A stretch of DNA of 64,000 nucleotides from an archaeon (GCA_021788415.1 JAJYKR010000001.1:1-64000); one strand, 5' to 3'; counted from the first letter of the stretch, positions 33,334 to 42,865 are shown. The notes: generated by a model from the letters alone, not told the origin. Numbers and translations are program-made.

Positions 33334-33708
33334 ATGAAGCGCCAGACAAAGTCGGTCCAGCGGCTCATAGATCTCAACATCTGCCAACCCTCTGACATCA
33401 GACAGGCCGAGGTGGAGGCAGAGAAGCTCTCGACGCCGGACTTCGCCGCGAAGCTCCGCAGGGCGGAAAAGCTGGCCGGGGCCATCGGAGACTCGAACAG
33501 GATCAAGATCCTGCTGCTCCTTTCAAAGCGTCAGATGTGCGTCTGTGAGCTCGAGTCTGCCCTCGGACTGCCACAGCCCACGGTATCCCATCACCTTGGG
33601 ATCCTAGAGCAGGCCGATCTGCTAAGGAGGAGCAGGCGGGGGAGGTTTGTCTTCTACGACGTCTTAGATTCCCCCGCCCTGGACCTCGTCAAGGGCCTGA
33701 CGGCCTAG
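33334..33708 (+). CDS. arsR: ArsR-family metalloregulator
   Basis: A 124-residue winged helix-turn-helix repressor. The recognition region is [19 protein letters not shown] and the metal-sensing site is C-V-C-E-L in helix 3 of the fold, the classic As(III)/Sb(III) ligand motif. Binding of arsenite releases the repressor from DNA. ATG 33334 is chosen from the TATA box spacing; an ATG at 33310 overlaps the box. It leads the arsR-acr3-arsC operon. Confidence 0.93.
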   Translation: MKRQTKSVQRLIDLNICQPSDIRQAEVEAEKLSTPDFAAKLRRAEKLAGAIGDSNRIKILLLLSKRQMCVCELESALGLPQPTVSHHLGILEQADLLRRSRRGRFVFYDVLDSPALDLVKGLTA

Positions 33709-33745
33709 GGGTTGGGCGAGCGCGACAGCCAAGCCGAGGAATCGC

Positions 33746-34867
33746 CTGTCTTTCCTCAACAGGTTTCTCACCCTGTGGATATTCCTGGCGATGGGGATCG
33801 GCGTTTCTGCGGGCTACGCGCTCCCTGGCCTCGCCAACGCTCTGAACTCGCTCAGCGTCGGGACAACATCGATCCCCATAGCAATCGGTCTGATCTGGAT
33901 GATGTACCCCCCACTCGCCAGGGTCCGGTACGAGGAGCTGAGAAAGGTGGTGCACGGGAGCGGTTCCAGGAAGATGCTCTCCTGGTCCCTCGTGCTGAAT
34001 TGGCTGGTGGGGCCCCTGCTGATGTTCGCCCTGGCCTGGGTGTTCCTGGCCGGCGACCCGGGCCTAAGGGACGGGCTGATCCTCATCGGCCTGGCGAGGT
34101 GCATCGCCATGGTAATAGTCTGGAATGGCCTGGCGCAGGGTGATAGCGAGTGGGCTGCGATACTGGTTGCTATCAACTCAGTCTTCCAGATACTGTTCTA
34201 CAGCGTCCTGGCTTACTTTTACATCACGCTCGCCGGATCCTGGATCGCGGGACAGGGGACGGCAGTAAACATCTCCCTTCTCGCCGTGGCCCAATCCGTT
34301 GCGGTCTACCTGGGCATCCCGTTCTTTGGGGGGATGGCGACGAGGTTCTACTTCCTGAGGCGCAAGGGAAGGGAGTGGTATGAGAAGAAGCTCGTCCCGA
34401 AGCTGGCTCCAACATCGCTCCTGGCCCTGCTCTTCACCATCGTAGTCATGTTCTCGCTCAAGGGGGCGGCAATAGTGACCATACCCTACGACGTCCTTCT
34501 GGTCGCGGCCCCGCTTCTCATCTACTTCGTCATCATGTTCTTCGCATCCTTCGCACTGGGGGTATATTCCAAGCTAGACTATCCCAAGACAACTACGCTG
34601 GCGTTCACGGCGGCCAGCAATAACTTCGAGCTCGCCATCGCCGTCGCTGTTTCGGTCTTCGGGCTCGCTTCTGCCGAAGCCTTCGCGACGGTCATCGGGC
34701 CGCTAATCGAGGTCCCAGTTATGATCGCCCTTGTGAACGTCGCTTTCTGGCTGCGGAAGAGGTACTTCGGCGTGGTGGCCCCCCGCGAAGTGGCTCCGTT
34801 GAGCGCAGATGGGAATCCGGGGGCCGAGCCAAGACAAGGGTTCGGCGGAGGGGAGGTGCGACCATGA
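33746..34867 (+). CDS. acr3: Arsenite efflux permease, ACR3 family
   Basis: A membrane protein of about 373 residues with ten hydrophobic helices that extrudes As(III). The key Cys of ACR3 helix 4 is Cys119 in [12 protein letters not shown]. The first helix ([18 protein letters not shown]) lies partly upstream of the first ATG (33791), and no ATG, GTG or TTG is in frame between the stop at 33698 and there; CTG 33746 is preceded by GAGGAAT as a Shine-Dalgarno-like sequence and is the likely start. A one-base indel after TTG 33712 is the alternative. It overlaps arsC by 4 nt. Confidence 0.92.
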   Translation: MSFLNRFLTLWIFLAMGIGVSAGYALPGLANALNSLSVGTTSIPIAIGLIWMMYPPLARVRYEELRKVVHGSGSRKMLSWSLVLNWLVGPLLMFALAWVFLAGDPGLRDGLILIGLARCIAMVIVWNGLAQGDSEWAAILVAINSVFQILFYSVLAYFYITLAGSWIAGQGTAVNISLLAVAQSVAVYLGIPFFGGMATRFYFLRRKGREWYEKKLVPKLAPTSLLALLFTIVVMFSLKGAAIVTIPYDVLLVAAPLLIYFVIMFFASFALGVYSKLDYPKTTTLAFTAASNNFELAIAVAVSVFGLASAEAFATVIGPLIEVPVMIALVNVAFWLRKRYFGVVAPREVAPLSADGNPGAEPRQGFGGGEVRP

Positions 34868-35289
34868 GAAGTCGTCCAAACCAACTGCGCATACTCTTCG
34901 TATGCGTCGAGAACTCGGGCCGGAGCCAGATGGCCGAGGCCTTCGCCCTGCGAGAGGGGCTAATTGCGGCGAGCGCTGGGACTCTCCCCGCCGAGTCGGT
35001 AAACCCCGTGGTGGCGGAGGCGATGGCAGAGAAGGGGTTCAGCCTCTCGTTCAAGAAGCCGAAGATGCTGACGACTCAGATGATCAACGAAGCCGACCTG
35101 GTCGTTACGATGGGGTGCTCCGTCGAAGAAGCGTGCCCCCGACCAGTGCTGGCCAGGATGCAGAAGAAACTGGTTGACTGGGCCCTGGAGGACCCGAAGG
35201 GGAAACCGCTGTCTGAAGTGAGGAGGATCAGAGATGAGATCGAGCGGCGGGTTGAGGCCCTAGCAAAGCCCGCAAGCACGGACGAGTGA
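34864..35289 (+). CDS. arsC: Arsenate reductase, low-molecular-weight phosphatase type
   Basis: Reduces As(V) to As(III) for export by ACR3. The 141-residue protein has the P-loop C-V-E-N-S-G-R-S (Cys14, Arg20) and further Cys residues in [12 protein letters not shown] that would shuttle the disulfide; thioredoxin is the usual electron donor of this class, and a thioredoxin reductase is encoded at 37271. The ATG overlaps the acr3 stop (ATGA), showing translational coupling. Confidence 0.92.
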   Translation: MRSRPNQLRILFVCVENSGRSQMAEAFALREGLIAASAGTLPAESVNPVVAEAMAEKGFSLSFKKPKMLTTQMINEADLVVTMGCSVEEACPRPVLARMQKKLVDWALEDPKGKPLSEVRRIRDEIERRVEALAKPASTDE

Positions 35290-35332
35290 CCAGACCAAGG
35301 CCATCTTCACACCCCTCTCGCTGTGCCCGGCT

Positions 35333-36091
35333 TCACAGCAGGTTGACAGCGAACCCGAGCGCGAATCCCACGAAGACCCCCGCGTAGGCGATGCCCAGCT
35401 TGGCTGAGTCTGGCTCCGACAGCAGATGTCTGAGCATCGGGAGGATGACGTAGAGCATGGTCCCTATGGCAAGGCCATAGAATGCCAGGTCGAACCCTGT
35501 GGCGTTGTAGAAGTACCCTGCTGCCCCTCCGAGGATCGTGGGCGCTCCCCCAATGAACAGCGCCCCTGCGATCACCCTTCCATTTCCTTCGGTCGCTCCC
35601 AAGAAAGAGGAGGCGATGGCGAGCCCTTCCGTCGAGTTCTGTAAGATGAATCCGACCAGTACGACCACGGCCGCACCCGTGAGCCCGAAGCCCACGCTCA
35701 GGGAGCCGAAGAGGAGCCCCTCGGTCAAGTTCTGAAATGCGATCCCGAGCGCTATGACCATCGCCAGCTGGGTCGGGGTGAGGGCCGTCTTCCCCCTGCT
35801 CCCCGCCGTGAACAGAAACAAGAACCCACCCGCCATCGAGATGGCGAACACGGCGTCGGAGGCGGGTGAAGAGCCGTAGCCGTAGAGTGAGCCGTCGTAC
35901 AGCATGCTGGCGGCGTCAAGAAAGACGTCCGCTATCAGAAAGATGAGGATGCCTACCGCCACGGCGTTGAGGAAGTTTATCCTCTTTCTGCCTTGGTTCT
36001 TCTGCATCACCAGCGGCAAGGATAGGAAGATCGAGAATCCGATGACCGCGGAAAGGGCCATCGCCTCCACGAAGCTGACCACATGGCCCAT
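35333..36091 (-). CDS. ZIP family metal transporter
   Basis: A polytopic membrane protein of about 252 residues of the ZIP family, which carries Zn2+, Mn2+ or Fe2+ into the cytoplasm. The binuclear site in helices 4 and 5 is recognisable as A-F-Q-N-L-T-E-G and I-L-Q-N-S-T-E-G (His residues of many ZIPs are replaced by Gln/Asn here). ATG 36091 is preferred; ATG 36097 is also in frame but overlaps the upstream palindrome. It is a single-gene unit under its own palindromic promoter. Confidence 0.87.
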   Translation of the reverse strand: MGHVVSFVEAMALSAVIGFSIFLSLPLVMQKNQGRKRINFLNAVAVGILIFLIADVFLDAASMLYDGSLYGYGSSPASDAVFAISMAGGFLFLFTAGSRGKTALTPTQLAMVIALGIAFQNLTEGLLFGSLSVGFGLTGAAVVVLVGFILQNSTEGLAIASSFLGATEGNGRVIAGALFIGGAPTILGGAAGYFYNATGFDLAFYGLAIGTMLYVILPMLRHLLSEPDSAKLGIAYAGVFVGFALGFAVNLL

Positions 36092-36095
36092 GGAC

Positions 36096-36109
36096 ATAAC
36101 ATATGTTAT
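36096..36109. promoter_or_regulatory. Palindromic operator overlapping the ZIP promoter
   Basis: ATAACATATGTTAT is a perfect 14-bp palindrome that overlaps the TTATAA box (minus strand) and the first possible start codon of the ZIP gene. A DtxR/MntR- or Fur-type metal-responsive repressor bound there would block transcription when metal is plentiful; the regulator is not identified. Confidence 0.5.
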
Positions 36110-36186
36110 AACCATTTGCCATGTCTTTCTCATCGGCGCCCATCGTCTGCAAACCTTAATGCCTGGAACGCGCATTTGGAACCACA

Positions 36187-37278
36187 ATGTCACCGCAGCC
36201 GCGCCTCACGGAGCCATCTGGCAAGGCCGCGGAGCTGTATCGCAATTTACAGGGTGGGAAGGTCCAGTGCACCGCTTGCGCGAGGCTGTGCCGGATAGGG
36301 GAGGGCCAGGTGGGGCTCTGCGGCGTCAGAGGGGTGGTGGGCGGGGTGCTCTACCTCCTGGTCTACGGCAGGGTGATGACCGGCCACATCGACCCCATCG
36401 AGAAAAAACCCGTAGTCCACTACAAGCCAGGCTCCAAGATATTCTCAATAGCCACCTCAGGGTGTAACTGGCTCTGCCGCTATTGCCAGAACTATGACAT
36501 CAGCCAACGAAGGAAGGTCGAGGGGATCGCTGCCGGCCCCGAGGAGCTCGTCTCCCAGGCGGTGGCCCATGGCTGCGAAGGTATGGCCTACACTTACAAC
36601 GAGCCCACGATCTTCATGGAGTACGCCCGGGACGTTGGCAGGGCGGCGCGCTCGGCGGGGCTGTTCAACGTCTTCGTCTCCAACGGCTACGGCACCCCCG
36701 AATTAGTCGCCACGATGGATGACTTCCTCGACTGCATCACCGTAGACTTCAAGGGGAGCGGCGAGACGAAGTTCGTCCGCAGCTACATCGGCATACCAGA
36801 TGCGGAGCCGGTGTTCCAGACGCTCCTCGAGATTAAGAGACGCGGGAGGGTGCACGTCGAAATCACCGACCTGGTCGTCCCGAATGTCGGGGACTCCCTG
36901 GTCGCGGCCGAGAAGCTCTGCCGCTGGATCTACGACAACCTTGGCCCTGACACCCCCATCCACTTCCTCCGCTTCCACCCGGACTACAAGATGACTGACT
37001 TCCCTTCGACCCCCGTGGAGACGCTCGAGAAGCACGTGTCCGTCGGCAGGAGGGCCGGCCTGAACTACGTCTACGTGGGCAACGTCCCCGGCCACAGGGA
37101 TGAGAGCAGCTACTGTCCCGGGTGCGGCGCCGTCCTGGTCAAGCGATATGGTTACGAGATACTGGAGTACAACCTGGACGTTCAGAACAGGTGCAGGTCG
37201 TGCGGCTGCAAGACTCCCATAATGGGGCCCCTCAGCAGGTCCGCCTCGGAGGACAGGTTCGTCCCCGTAATCAGTTAG
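36187..37278 (+). CDS. amrS: AmmeMemoRadiSam-type radical SAM enzyme (AmrS)
   Basis: A 363-residue radical SAM protein. The 4Fe-4S cluster motif is C-N-W-L-C-R-Y-C (Cys93, Cys97, Cys100), preceded by an N-terminal Cys cluster (Cys28, Cys31, Cys35, Cys45) and followed by a C-terminal zinc knuckle (CPGCG and CRSCGC). This layout is that of the AmrS/PflA-like family found with AMMECR1 and Memo proteins; its substrate is not established. The partner genes are not within the window. A CTTAATG box lies 31 nt before the ATG. Confidence 0.88.
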   Translation: MSPQPRLTEPSGKAAELYRNLQGGKVQCTACARLCRIGEGQVGLCGVRGVVGGVLYLLVYGRVMTGHIDPIEKKPVVHYKPGSKIFSIATSGCNWLCRYCQNYDISQRRKVEGIAAGPEELVSQAVAHGCEGMAYTYNEPTIFMEYARDVGRAARSAGLFNVFVSNGYGTPELVATMDDFLDCITVDFKGSGETKFVRSYIGIPDAEPVFQTLLEIKRRGRVHVEITDLVVPNVGDSLVAAEKLCRWIYDNLGPDTPIHFLRFHPDYKMTDFPSTPVETLEKHVSVGRRAGLNYVYVGNVPGHRDESSYCPGCGAVLVKRYGYEILEYNLDVQNRCRSCGCKTPIMGPLSRSASEDRFVPVIS

Positions 37279-38212
37279 GGACCTTTACTTCGAGCTTCTG
37301 CTTGACGAACTTCTCGGCGTCAAGGAGCGCCTTGCACCCGTCCGCCGCGGCCGTTATGGCCTGCCTGTAGCGGAAGTCGTGGACGTCTCCCGCGACGAAG
37401 ACCCCTGGCACGCTGCTCTCGGTCCCGTTGTGGACAGCCAGGTATCCCTTGGGGTCCAGCTCCACTTGCCCTCTGAATATCTCCGTGTTGGGCTCGTAGC
37501 CGATGGCGACGAACAGCCCGTCCACCGGCATCTCGGTCTCAGCTCCAGTCTTCAGGTTCTTGACCCTCACCCCTTCGACCTTCGCCTGCCCGATCACCTC
37601 GGTGACCGCCGAGTCCCAGACGAAGCTGATCTTCGGGTTCTCCAGCGCCTCCTTCCTCAGGGCGGCGCTGGCCCTGAGCCCGTCCCTCCTGTGAATCACC
37701 TGCACCGACGACGCGAACTTGGCCAGGAAGGTCGCTTCCTCCATGGCAGTGTCCCCCCCGCCGACCACCGCCACCCTCTTCCCCCTGAAGAAGAACCCGT
37801 CGCAGACTGCGCAGTTCGACACCCCCTTGCCCATCAGCCTCATCTCTGATTGGAGGTCGAGCCTCCTCGGGTTTGCTCCGGTTGCTAAGATGACCGCATG
37901 CGCCTTCGTCACACCGCCGCTGGTGTAGACCTCAAACGGGTATGTCTTGAAATTGACCTTGACCACGTCATCCTGGACGAGCCTCGCTCCGAGCCTCTCC
38001 GCCTGTGACTTCATCCTAGATATCAGATCGGGCCCGAGGACGGGGTCGGGGAACCCTGGAAAATTCTCCACTTCGCTCGTGAGCATCAGCTGACCGCCGT
38101 ACTTCGTCCCCATGAACACCAGCGGGTCGAGGTCCGCCCGGCACCCATAGATCGCTGCCGTCAGCCCGGCCGGTCCGGACCCTATGATTACCAGCTTCTC
38201 GACGCTCTCCAT
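37271..38212 (-). CDS. trxB: Thioredoxin-disulfide reductase
   Basis: NADPH- and FAD-dependent reductase of thioredoxin, 313 residues, normal for the low-molecular-weight type. FAD site G-S-G-P-A-G-L-T-A-A (residues 11-20), redox pair Cys134/Cys137 in C-A-V-C-D-G, NAD(P) site GGGDTAMEEA, and GVFVAGDVHD near the C-terminus. A GATTTATG box is 30 nt before the ATG. It may supply electrons to ArsC and other thiol systems. Its 3' end overlaps amrS by 8 nt. Confidence 0.93.
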   Translation of the reverse strand: MESVEKLVIIGSGPAGLTAAIYGCRADLDPLVFMGTKYGGQLMLTSEVENFPGFPDPVLGPDLISRMKSQAERLGARLVQDDVVKVNFKTYPFEVYTSGGVTKAHAVILATGANPRRLDLQSEMRLMGKGVSNCAVCDGFFFRGKRVAVVGGGDTAMEEATFLAKFASSVQVIHRRDGLRASAALRKEALENPKISFVWDSAVTEVIGQAKVEGVRVKNLKTGAETEMPVDGLFVAIGYEPNTEIFRGQVELDPKGYLAVHNGTESSVPGVFVAGDVHDFRYRQAITAAADGCKALLDAEKFVKQKLEVKVPN

Positions 38213-38269
38213 GTCCGTGGCTTCCGGGCCCCTTCCGCTTCATAAATCTGCCCCCGGCGGCCGCCGGCG

Positions 38270-39949
38270 CTAGAGGAGTTTCGCTTCTCTCTGGACCGTG
38301 TGGAGCTCGTCCGTGAGCTGATTCAGTGCCCTTTCGAGCCTCTTGGTGTATTGCGGGAGGAGCCTGTCGTATACCTCCTTCCTCATCTGACGCAGGTAGT
38401 ACTGCTGATAGAGGTTCAACTTGTCCTTCGCCGCCCTGTCGACCTCGCGCTCCGTGGTCTGAATCTGGGCCACCACCTCTGAGAACTTCTGACTGGTGGA
38501 CTTCTGCTTGACCTCATTGAGCCTCTGCAGCGCCCTGTTCCGGAAGGAGTCGAGGCGGCTTCGGACCTCGTCGAAGTAGGCCTTGTCCAGCTCGTTCGGG
38601 TCCTTGGCTGCAATCTCAGGCCATAGGCCGTTGACCAGGTTGGTCTTCTCGTCGAACGCCTGTATCATCGTCGAGGCGAGCTCGGTGGACGTCTCCTCTT
38701 CCACGGTTTCTGCCTCTTCACCTGAGACCGTGGTCGCCCTGACAACGAACAGGCCTATCAGCAGGAGGATGAACGCGACCGAAGCGAACGGGAGCCCCGA
38801 GTCCAGGTACCATCCGAGCGAGAGGCCATATGAGAATGACGCCTGGCCGGTATGCCAGGGGGTGACGGCGCCGAGGCTCACCGGGGTAGACTTGATGGCA
38901 TTGGCCCCTTGCTTTAGCGTGAGGTTCAACGAGTACGAGCCTATGAACGCCTGGACAGGTGGCGTCTCCGGGATGCTGATCGTCACCTTCCCGCCAGATG
39001 TGGAATAGTAGCTCGTCCCCAGGGGGTACCTGTAGGTGAGGGTGAACTCCGTCCCTGTCTGGACTCCGTCAGTCGGGTACCCGACCACGAACGACCTCAG
39101 GTCGATGGCCCCTCCTGTGAGGGACATCTTGAACTGATTCTGAAGTACTGGCTCATTGGCAGTTGCAGTCAGTATCGTCACCTGAGTGGAACTGGGCGCC
39201 AGGAGCGAGACGTAGAGGTGTGCAAGAGCTACGGTACCCAGGTTCTCGAACTCAATCATGTCGGTGACCTCAGGTGTCCCGTTGGGCGCGATGGTTATCG
39301 TCCGCTGCGCGTCGACGACCTTGAGCGGGTTGAAGTCCTGCGCCGCGTTGGTCGACACTGCCCTGACAGAGGCGTTGGCCGTGGTGGGGGTGACATCTGT
39401 CAGCTTGGAGTAGTAGGTGTTGTTGGTCCCAAGGATGCTCGCCTTCAGCCCGGAGGGGGGGGACAGGAACGAGGTCTGGACCGGCATCTGGACCACGTTC
39501 AGCAGGGTCGCTACCTTGGTGCTTATCGAAGGCGAAGACAGGACGCTCACCAAGAGACTCCCATTCTTCGCGGTCGTGACTACGTTGTTCAAGAGCGCGT
39601 TGAGGACGAAACTCGAACTCCCTCCCGCTGGGACTGACCCGCCGCTGCTGACCGTGAACGGTCCTCCTGCCGACGGCGGCGTCCCCATGGAGAACCCGCT
39701 CGTGAGATTGGTCTTCACGACGTCCGATGACAGCGCCCCGAACCCGATGGTCACCGTCGGCACCTGGACCGCCGACGTGCCGTTATTCGTGAACGTCACT
39801 GTCTCATTTATCATAGCGAAACCATACCTGTTCAGGGTGTAGACACTCTTGACGTCGACCCCCGGCGCCCCCTGAGCGTGGACAGCCCCCTGGATGGGGA
39901 TGAACGCGAGCATGAGCAGGAGCAGTACGGCTAGCGCGGTGTTTCTCAA
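38270..39949 (-). CDS. Membrane-anchored extracytoplasmic protein with coiled-coil tail, ribophorin-like
   Basis: A 559-residue protein with a Sec signal peptide (residues 1-25, cut near VHAQG), a long beta-rich extracytoplasmic part rich in Asn-Xaa-Ser/Thr sites, one transmembrane helix at about residues 385-405, and a charged coiled-coil cytoplasmic tail of about 140 residues. The beta-rich part begins VYTLNRYGFAMINETVTFTN, followed by two similar modules, a pattern that recalls ribophorin I (OST1). That likeness is only by eye. TTG 39949 has a CTTAAAATAAG box about 31 nt upstream, shared with gcvPA. Confidence 0.7.
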   Translation of the reverse strand: MRNTALAVLLLLMLAFIPIQGAVHAQGAPGVDVKSVYTLNRYGFAMINETVTFTNNGTSAVQVPTVTIGFGALSSDVVKTNLTSGFSMGTPPSAGGPFTVSSGGSVPAGGSSSFVLNALLNNVVTTAKNGSLLVSVLSSPSISTKVATLLNVVQMPVQTSFLSPPSGLKASILGTNNTYYSKLTDVTPTTANASVRAVSTNAAQDFNPLKVVDAQRTITIAPNGTPEVTDMIEFENLGTVALAHLYVSLLAPSSTQVTILTATANEPVLQNQFKMSLTGGAIDLRSFVVGYPTDGVQTGTEFTLTYRYPLGTSYYSTSGGKVTISIPETPPVQAFIGSYSLNLTLKQGANAIKSTPVSLGAVTPWHTGQASFSYGLSLGWYLDSGLPFASVAFILLLIGLFVVRATTVSGEEAETVEEETSTELASTMIQAFDEKTNLVNGLWPEIAAKDPNELDKAYFDEVRSRLDSFRNRALQRLNEVKQKSTSQKFSEVVAQIQTTEREVDRAAKDKLNLYQQYYLRQMRKEVYDRLLPQYTKRLERALNQLTDELHTVQREAKLL

Positions 39950-39973
39950 GGGACTTTTCCAGCGGCGCTAGGT

Positions 39974-39986
39974 TCTTATTTTAAGC
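39974..39986. promoter_or_regulatory. Bidirectional promoter between the ribophorin-like gene and gcvPA
   Basis: The segment TTCTTATTTTAAGCG provides an AT-rich box about 26 nt before gcvPA (ATG 40006) and about 31 nt before the divergent TTG 39949, so one TATA region could serve both genes. Confidence 0.5.
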
Positions 39987-40005
39987 GTTTTTTGGCCCCT
40001 GAGGA

Positions 40006-41388
40006 ATGAGCGGCGCCCCCCGGCGGCATCCCTTCCTACCGAACCTTGACGGCGAATTCGTGGCTCGGATGCTCCGGAAGGCTGGCGTGGCCACCCTGGA
40101 TGACCTCTTCTCGGACATCCCTGACGGCGTGAGGCTCAATCGGCCCCTCCGGATCCCAGAAGGCGGCTCGGAGTACCAGGTCAGGCGCGACGTTCAGGCC
40201 AGGCTCAGCCAGAACAAGACGCCTCCGGGGACCCTCTGCTTCCTGGGGGGCGGGGTCTGGCCCCACTACGTCCCCGCGGCCGTGGAGTCCATCACTTCAA
40301 GGCAGGAGTTCTACACCAGCTACACCCCGTACCAGGCCGAGGTGAGCCAGGGGATGCTGCAGGCCCTCTTCGAGTACCAGAGCCTGATGTGCGACCTTCT
40401 GGGGATGGAGGCCTGCAACAGCTCGCTCTATGACTGGGCTTCTGCCGCCGGGGAGGCTGTGAGGATGGCCGGGAGGGTGACGGGGCGAAGCAGGGTTCTG
40501 CTGGGGGCCAACACCGGCCCACAGAGAAGGGCGGTGATCCAGACCTACACCGAGCCGATGGGCATGAGGCTCGAGACTGTGGCCTTCGACCGCGCAACAG
40601 GACAGGTCGACCAGGACGACCTGAAAAGGAAGCTCTCAGACGACGTCGCCTGCCTCTACTTCGAGAACCCCAACTACTTCGGGGTCATCGAGGACGAGGC
40701 CGCCGATATGGCTTCCATGGCCCGCGGCGCAGGCGCCCTGGCCGTGGCAGGGGTCGACCCCATCTCCCTGTCGCTGATCAAGGAACCCGGGGCGTACGGG
40801 ATCGACATAGCTGTCGGGGAGGGGCAGCCGCTCGGCATCCCCCTGAACTACGGGGGGCCGCACCTTGGGATCTTCGCGGTCAAGGACATCAAGCTGGCCC
40901 GGAGCATGCCAGGGAGGCTCATAGGGCTCACGACACCCGCGGCCGACCAGCAGAAGAAGGCGTTCGCCATGGTCCTGCAGGCGCGCGAGCAGCACATACG
41001 ACGTGAAGGCGCCATGTCCAACGTTTGCACCAACCAGTCGCTGATGGCCGTAGCCGCGGCAAGCTACCTGTCACTTATGGGGCGGGAAGGCTTCCGGAGG
41101 CTCGGTGAGACCGTGATCGCCAACTCCCACTTCGCGGCGAAGAGGCTTTCGCGCATTGACGGTGTCGTCTCGCCACATTTCAAGGGGTCCTACTTCAAGG
41201 AGTTCGTCGTCTCATACAAGAACGCGAAGGCGGACGCGGTCTTCAGAAGGCTTGCGAAGAAGGGGGTGCTCGCGGGCTCTCCCACCCGCATGGAGGTGGG
41301 CTCCCAGTCCGGGCTCTACTGTGTCACCGAGGTCCACACCAAGGAAGACATCGAAAGGCTTGCGGGGGCCCTCGAGGAGGCTGTCTAG
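40006..41388 (+). CDS. gcvPA: Glycine dehydrogenase (decarboxylating), subunit 1
   Basis: N-terminal half of the split P-protein of the glycine cleavage system, 460 residues. It shows the family start HPFLPNLDGEF, FLGGGVWPHYVPAAV, YTPYQAEVSQGMLQ and GQPLGIPLNYGGPHLGIF. With subunit 2 it decarboxylates glycine onto the lipoyl arm of GcvH, giving a one-carbon unit. GcvH and GcvT are not in the window. The stop is 1 nt before the TTG of gcvPB. Confidence 0.95.
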   Translation: MSGAPRRHPFLPNLDGEFVARMLRKAGVATLDDLFSDIPDGVRLNRPLRIPEGGSEYQVRRDVQARLSQNKTPPGTLCFLGGGVWPHYVPAAVESITSRQEFYTSYTPYQAEVSQGMLQALFEYQSLMCDLLGMEACNSSLYDWASAAGEAVRMAGRVTGRSRVLLGANTGPQRRAVIQTYTEPMGMRLETVAFDRATGQVDQDDLKRKLSDDVACLYFENPNYFGVIEDEAADMASMARGAGALAVAGVDPISLSLIKEPGAYGIDIAVGEGQPLGIPLNYGGPHLGIFAVKDIKLARSMPGRLIGLTTPAADQQKKAFAMVLQAREQHIRREGAMSNVCTNQSLMAVAAASYLSLMGREGFRRLGETVIANSHFAAKRLSRIDGVVSPHFKGSYFKEFVVSYKNAKADAVFRRLAKKGVLAGSPTRMEVGSQSGLYCVTEVHTKEDIERLAGALEEAV

Positions 41389-41389
41389 G

Positions 41390-42865
41390 TTGAAGAAGTT
41401 CACGCAGGCGTCCTGGGACGAGCCCCTGATCAAAGAGCTGAGCAGGCCCGGGCGGGTGGGGAACGAGGTCCCATCCGACCCTGCTGTCCGCTCGAAGTTC
41501 AAGGATCCGGCGGCCCTCGTCCCGGAGTCGATGCGGAGGGCCTCGGTCAACCTCCCCGAGCTCTCTGAGCTCCAGGTCCTGAGGCACTTCAACCGCCTCT
41601 CACAGATGAACTTCTCCGTGGAGCTCGGCATGTACCCGCTGGGGAGCTGCACCATGAAGTACAACCCCAAGGTCTCCGAGATGATCGCCTCCTCGGACTC
41701 GATGAAGGGCGCGCACCCCCTCCAGCCACCCGAGACCGTCCAGGGGATACTCTCGATCTTCTACGACCTCGAGCGTGCGCTCAGCGAGGTCACCGGGATG
41801 CATCGCTTCTCCCTCTCGACCGCAGCGGGAGCCCAGGGTGAGCTGGCGGGCGTCCTGATGATCCGCAAGTACCTCAGGGACCACGAGGGGGGCGCCAGGG
41901 ACGAGATCCTCGTCCCGGACTCGGCCCACGGAACGAACCCTGCAAGCGCTGCCATGGCCGGCTTCAGGGTGGTGAAGGTGCCGTCGGAACCCGACGGGCA
42001 GGTACGGGCGAGCAAGGTGAAGGAACTCGCTTCCGAGAAGACGGCCGGGATGATGTTCACCGTCCCTAACACCCTCGGGCTCTTCGAGGGCGAAGTGAAG
42101 GAGGTGTGCGACGCGGTCCATGGGGCCGGGGGGTTGATGTACTACGACGGCGCCAACATGAACGCCCTGCTAGGGCGGGCCCGCCCCGGGGACATGGGGT
42201 TCGACGTCGTGCATCTGAATCTCCACAAGACCTTCGCCACCCCCCACGGAGGCGGGGGGCCCGGCGCGGGACCGGTTGGGGCGACCAGGAAGCTGACGGA
42301 CTACCTCCCAGTACCCGTCGTGACGAAGGGGAAGGGGGGGTACTCCCTGGACTACGGCCTGAGGCGCTCGATAGGCCCCCTGAAGGGCTTCGTCGGGAAC
42401 TCCGCGGTCCTCCTCCGCGCCTACGTCTACATCCGCCTCCTGGGCGCGTCAGGATTGAAGGACGTCTCCTCCATGGCTGTGCTCGCGGCGAATTACCTGT
42501 GGAAGAGCCTGGATCCTGAGGCATACCCGGCATCTCACGGGAAGGAGCTGCTCAGGAAGCACGAAGCCGTGGTCTCGGTCAAGGGCGAGCTCCCGGGGAC
42601 CGCCATGACCGTTGCAAAGGCGGTCCTCGATCTCGGCATGCACGCGCCGACGGTCTATTTCCCCCTCATAGTCCATGAGGCGCTCATGATAGAACCCACC
42701 GAGTCCGAGCCCGAGGAGATGCTCGACGAATACGCCGCGGCCCTGAACGATATCTATGCGAAGCTTAAGGACGGTTCCTTGGGTGTCGTGCCCAGGAACA
42801 CCAGCGTAGGAAGGGTGGACGAGGTCAAGGCATCTCATCCTCTCACCCTGAAAGTCCACTGGTGA
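41390..42865 (+). CDS. gcvPB: Glycine dehydrogenase (decarboxylating), subunit 2
   Basis: C-terminal half of the P-protein, 491 residues, holding the PLP lysine in H-L-N-L-H-K-T-F-A-T-P-H-G-G-G-G-P-G near residue 280. Other landmarks are LGMYPLGSCTMKYNP and AHGTNPASAAMAGF. The frame is open upstream inside gcvPA, but TTG 41390 directly after the gcvPA stop gives the standard N-terminus (KKFTQASWDEPLIKE). Two-gene operon with gcvPA. Confidence 0.95.
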   Translation: MKKFTQASWDEPLIKELSRPGRVGNEVPSDPAVRSKFKDPAALVPESMRRASVNLPELSELQVLRHFNRLSQMNFSVELGMYPLGSCTMKYNPKVSEMIASSDSMKGAHPLQPPETVQGILSIFYDLERALSEVTGMHRFSLSTAAGAQGELAGVLMIRKYLRDHEGGARDEILVPDSAHGTNPASAAMAGFRVVKVPSEPDGQVRASKVKELASEKTAGMMFTVPNTLGLFEGEVKEVCDAVHGAGGLMYYDGANMNALLGRARPGDMGFDVVHLNLHKTFATPHGGGGPGAGPVGATRKLTDYLPVPVVTKGKGGYSLDYGLRRSIGPLKGFVGNSAVLLRAYVYIRLLGASGLKDVSSMAVLAANYLWKSLDPEAYPASHGKELLRKHEAVVSVKGELPGTAMTVAKAVLDLGMHAPTVYFPLIVHEALMIEPTESEPEEMLDEYAAALNDIYAKLKDGSLGVVPRNTSVGRVDEVKASHPLTLKVHW

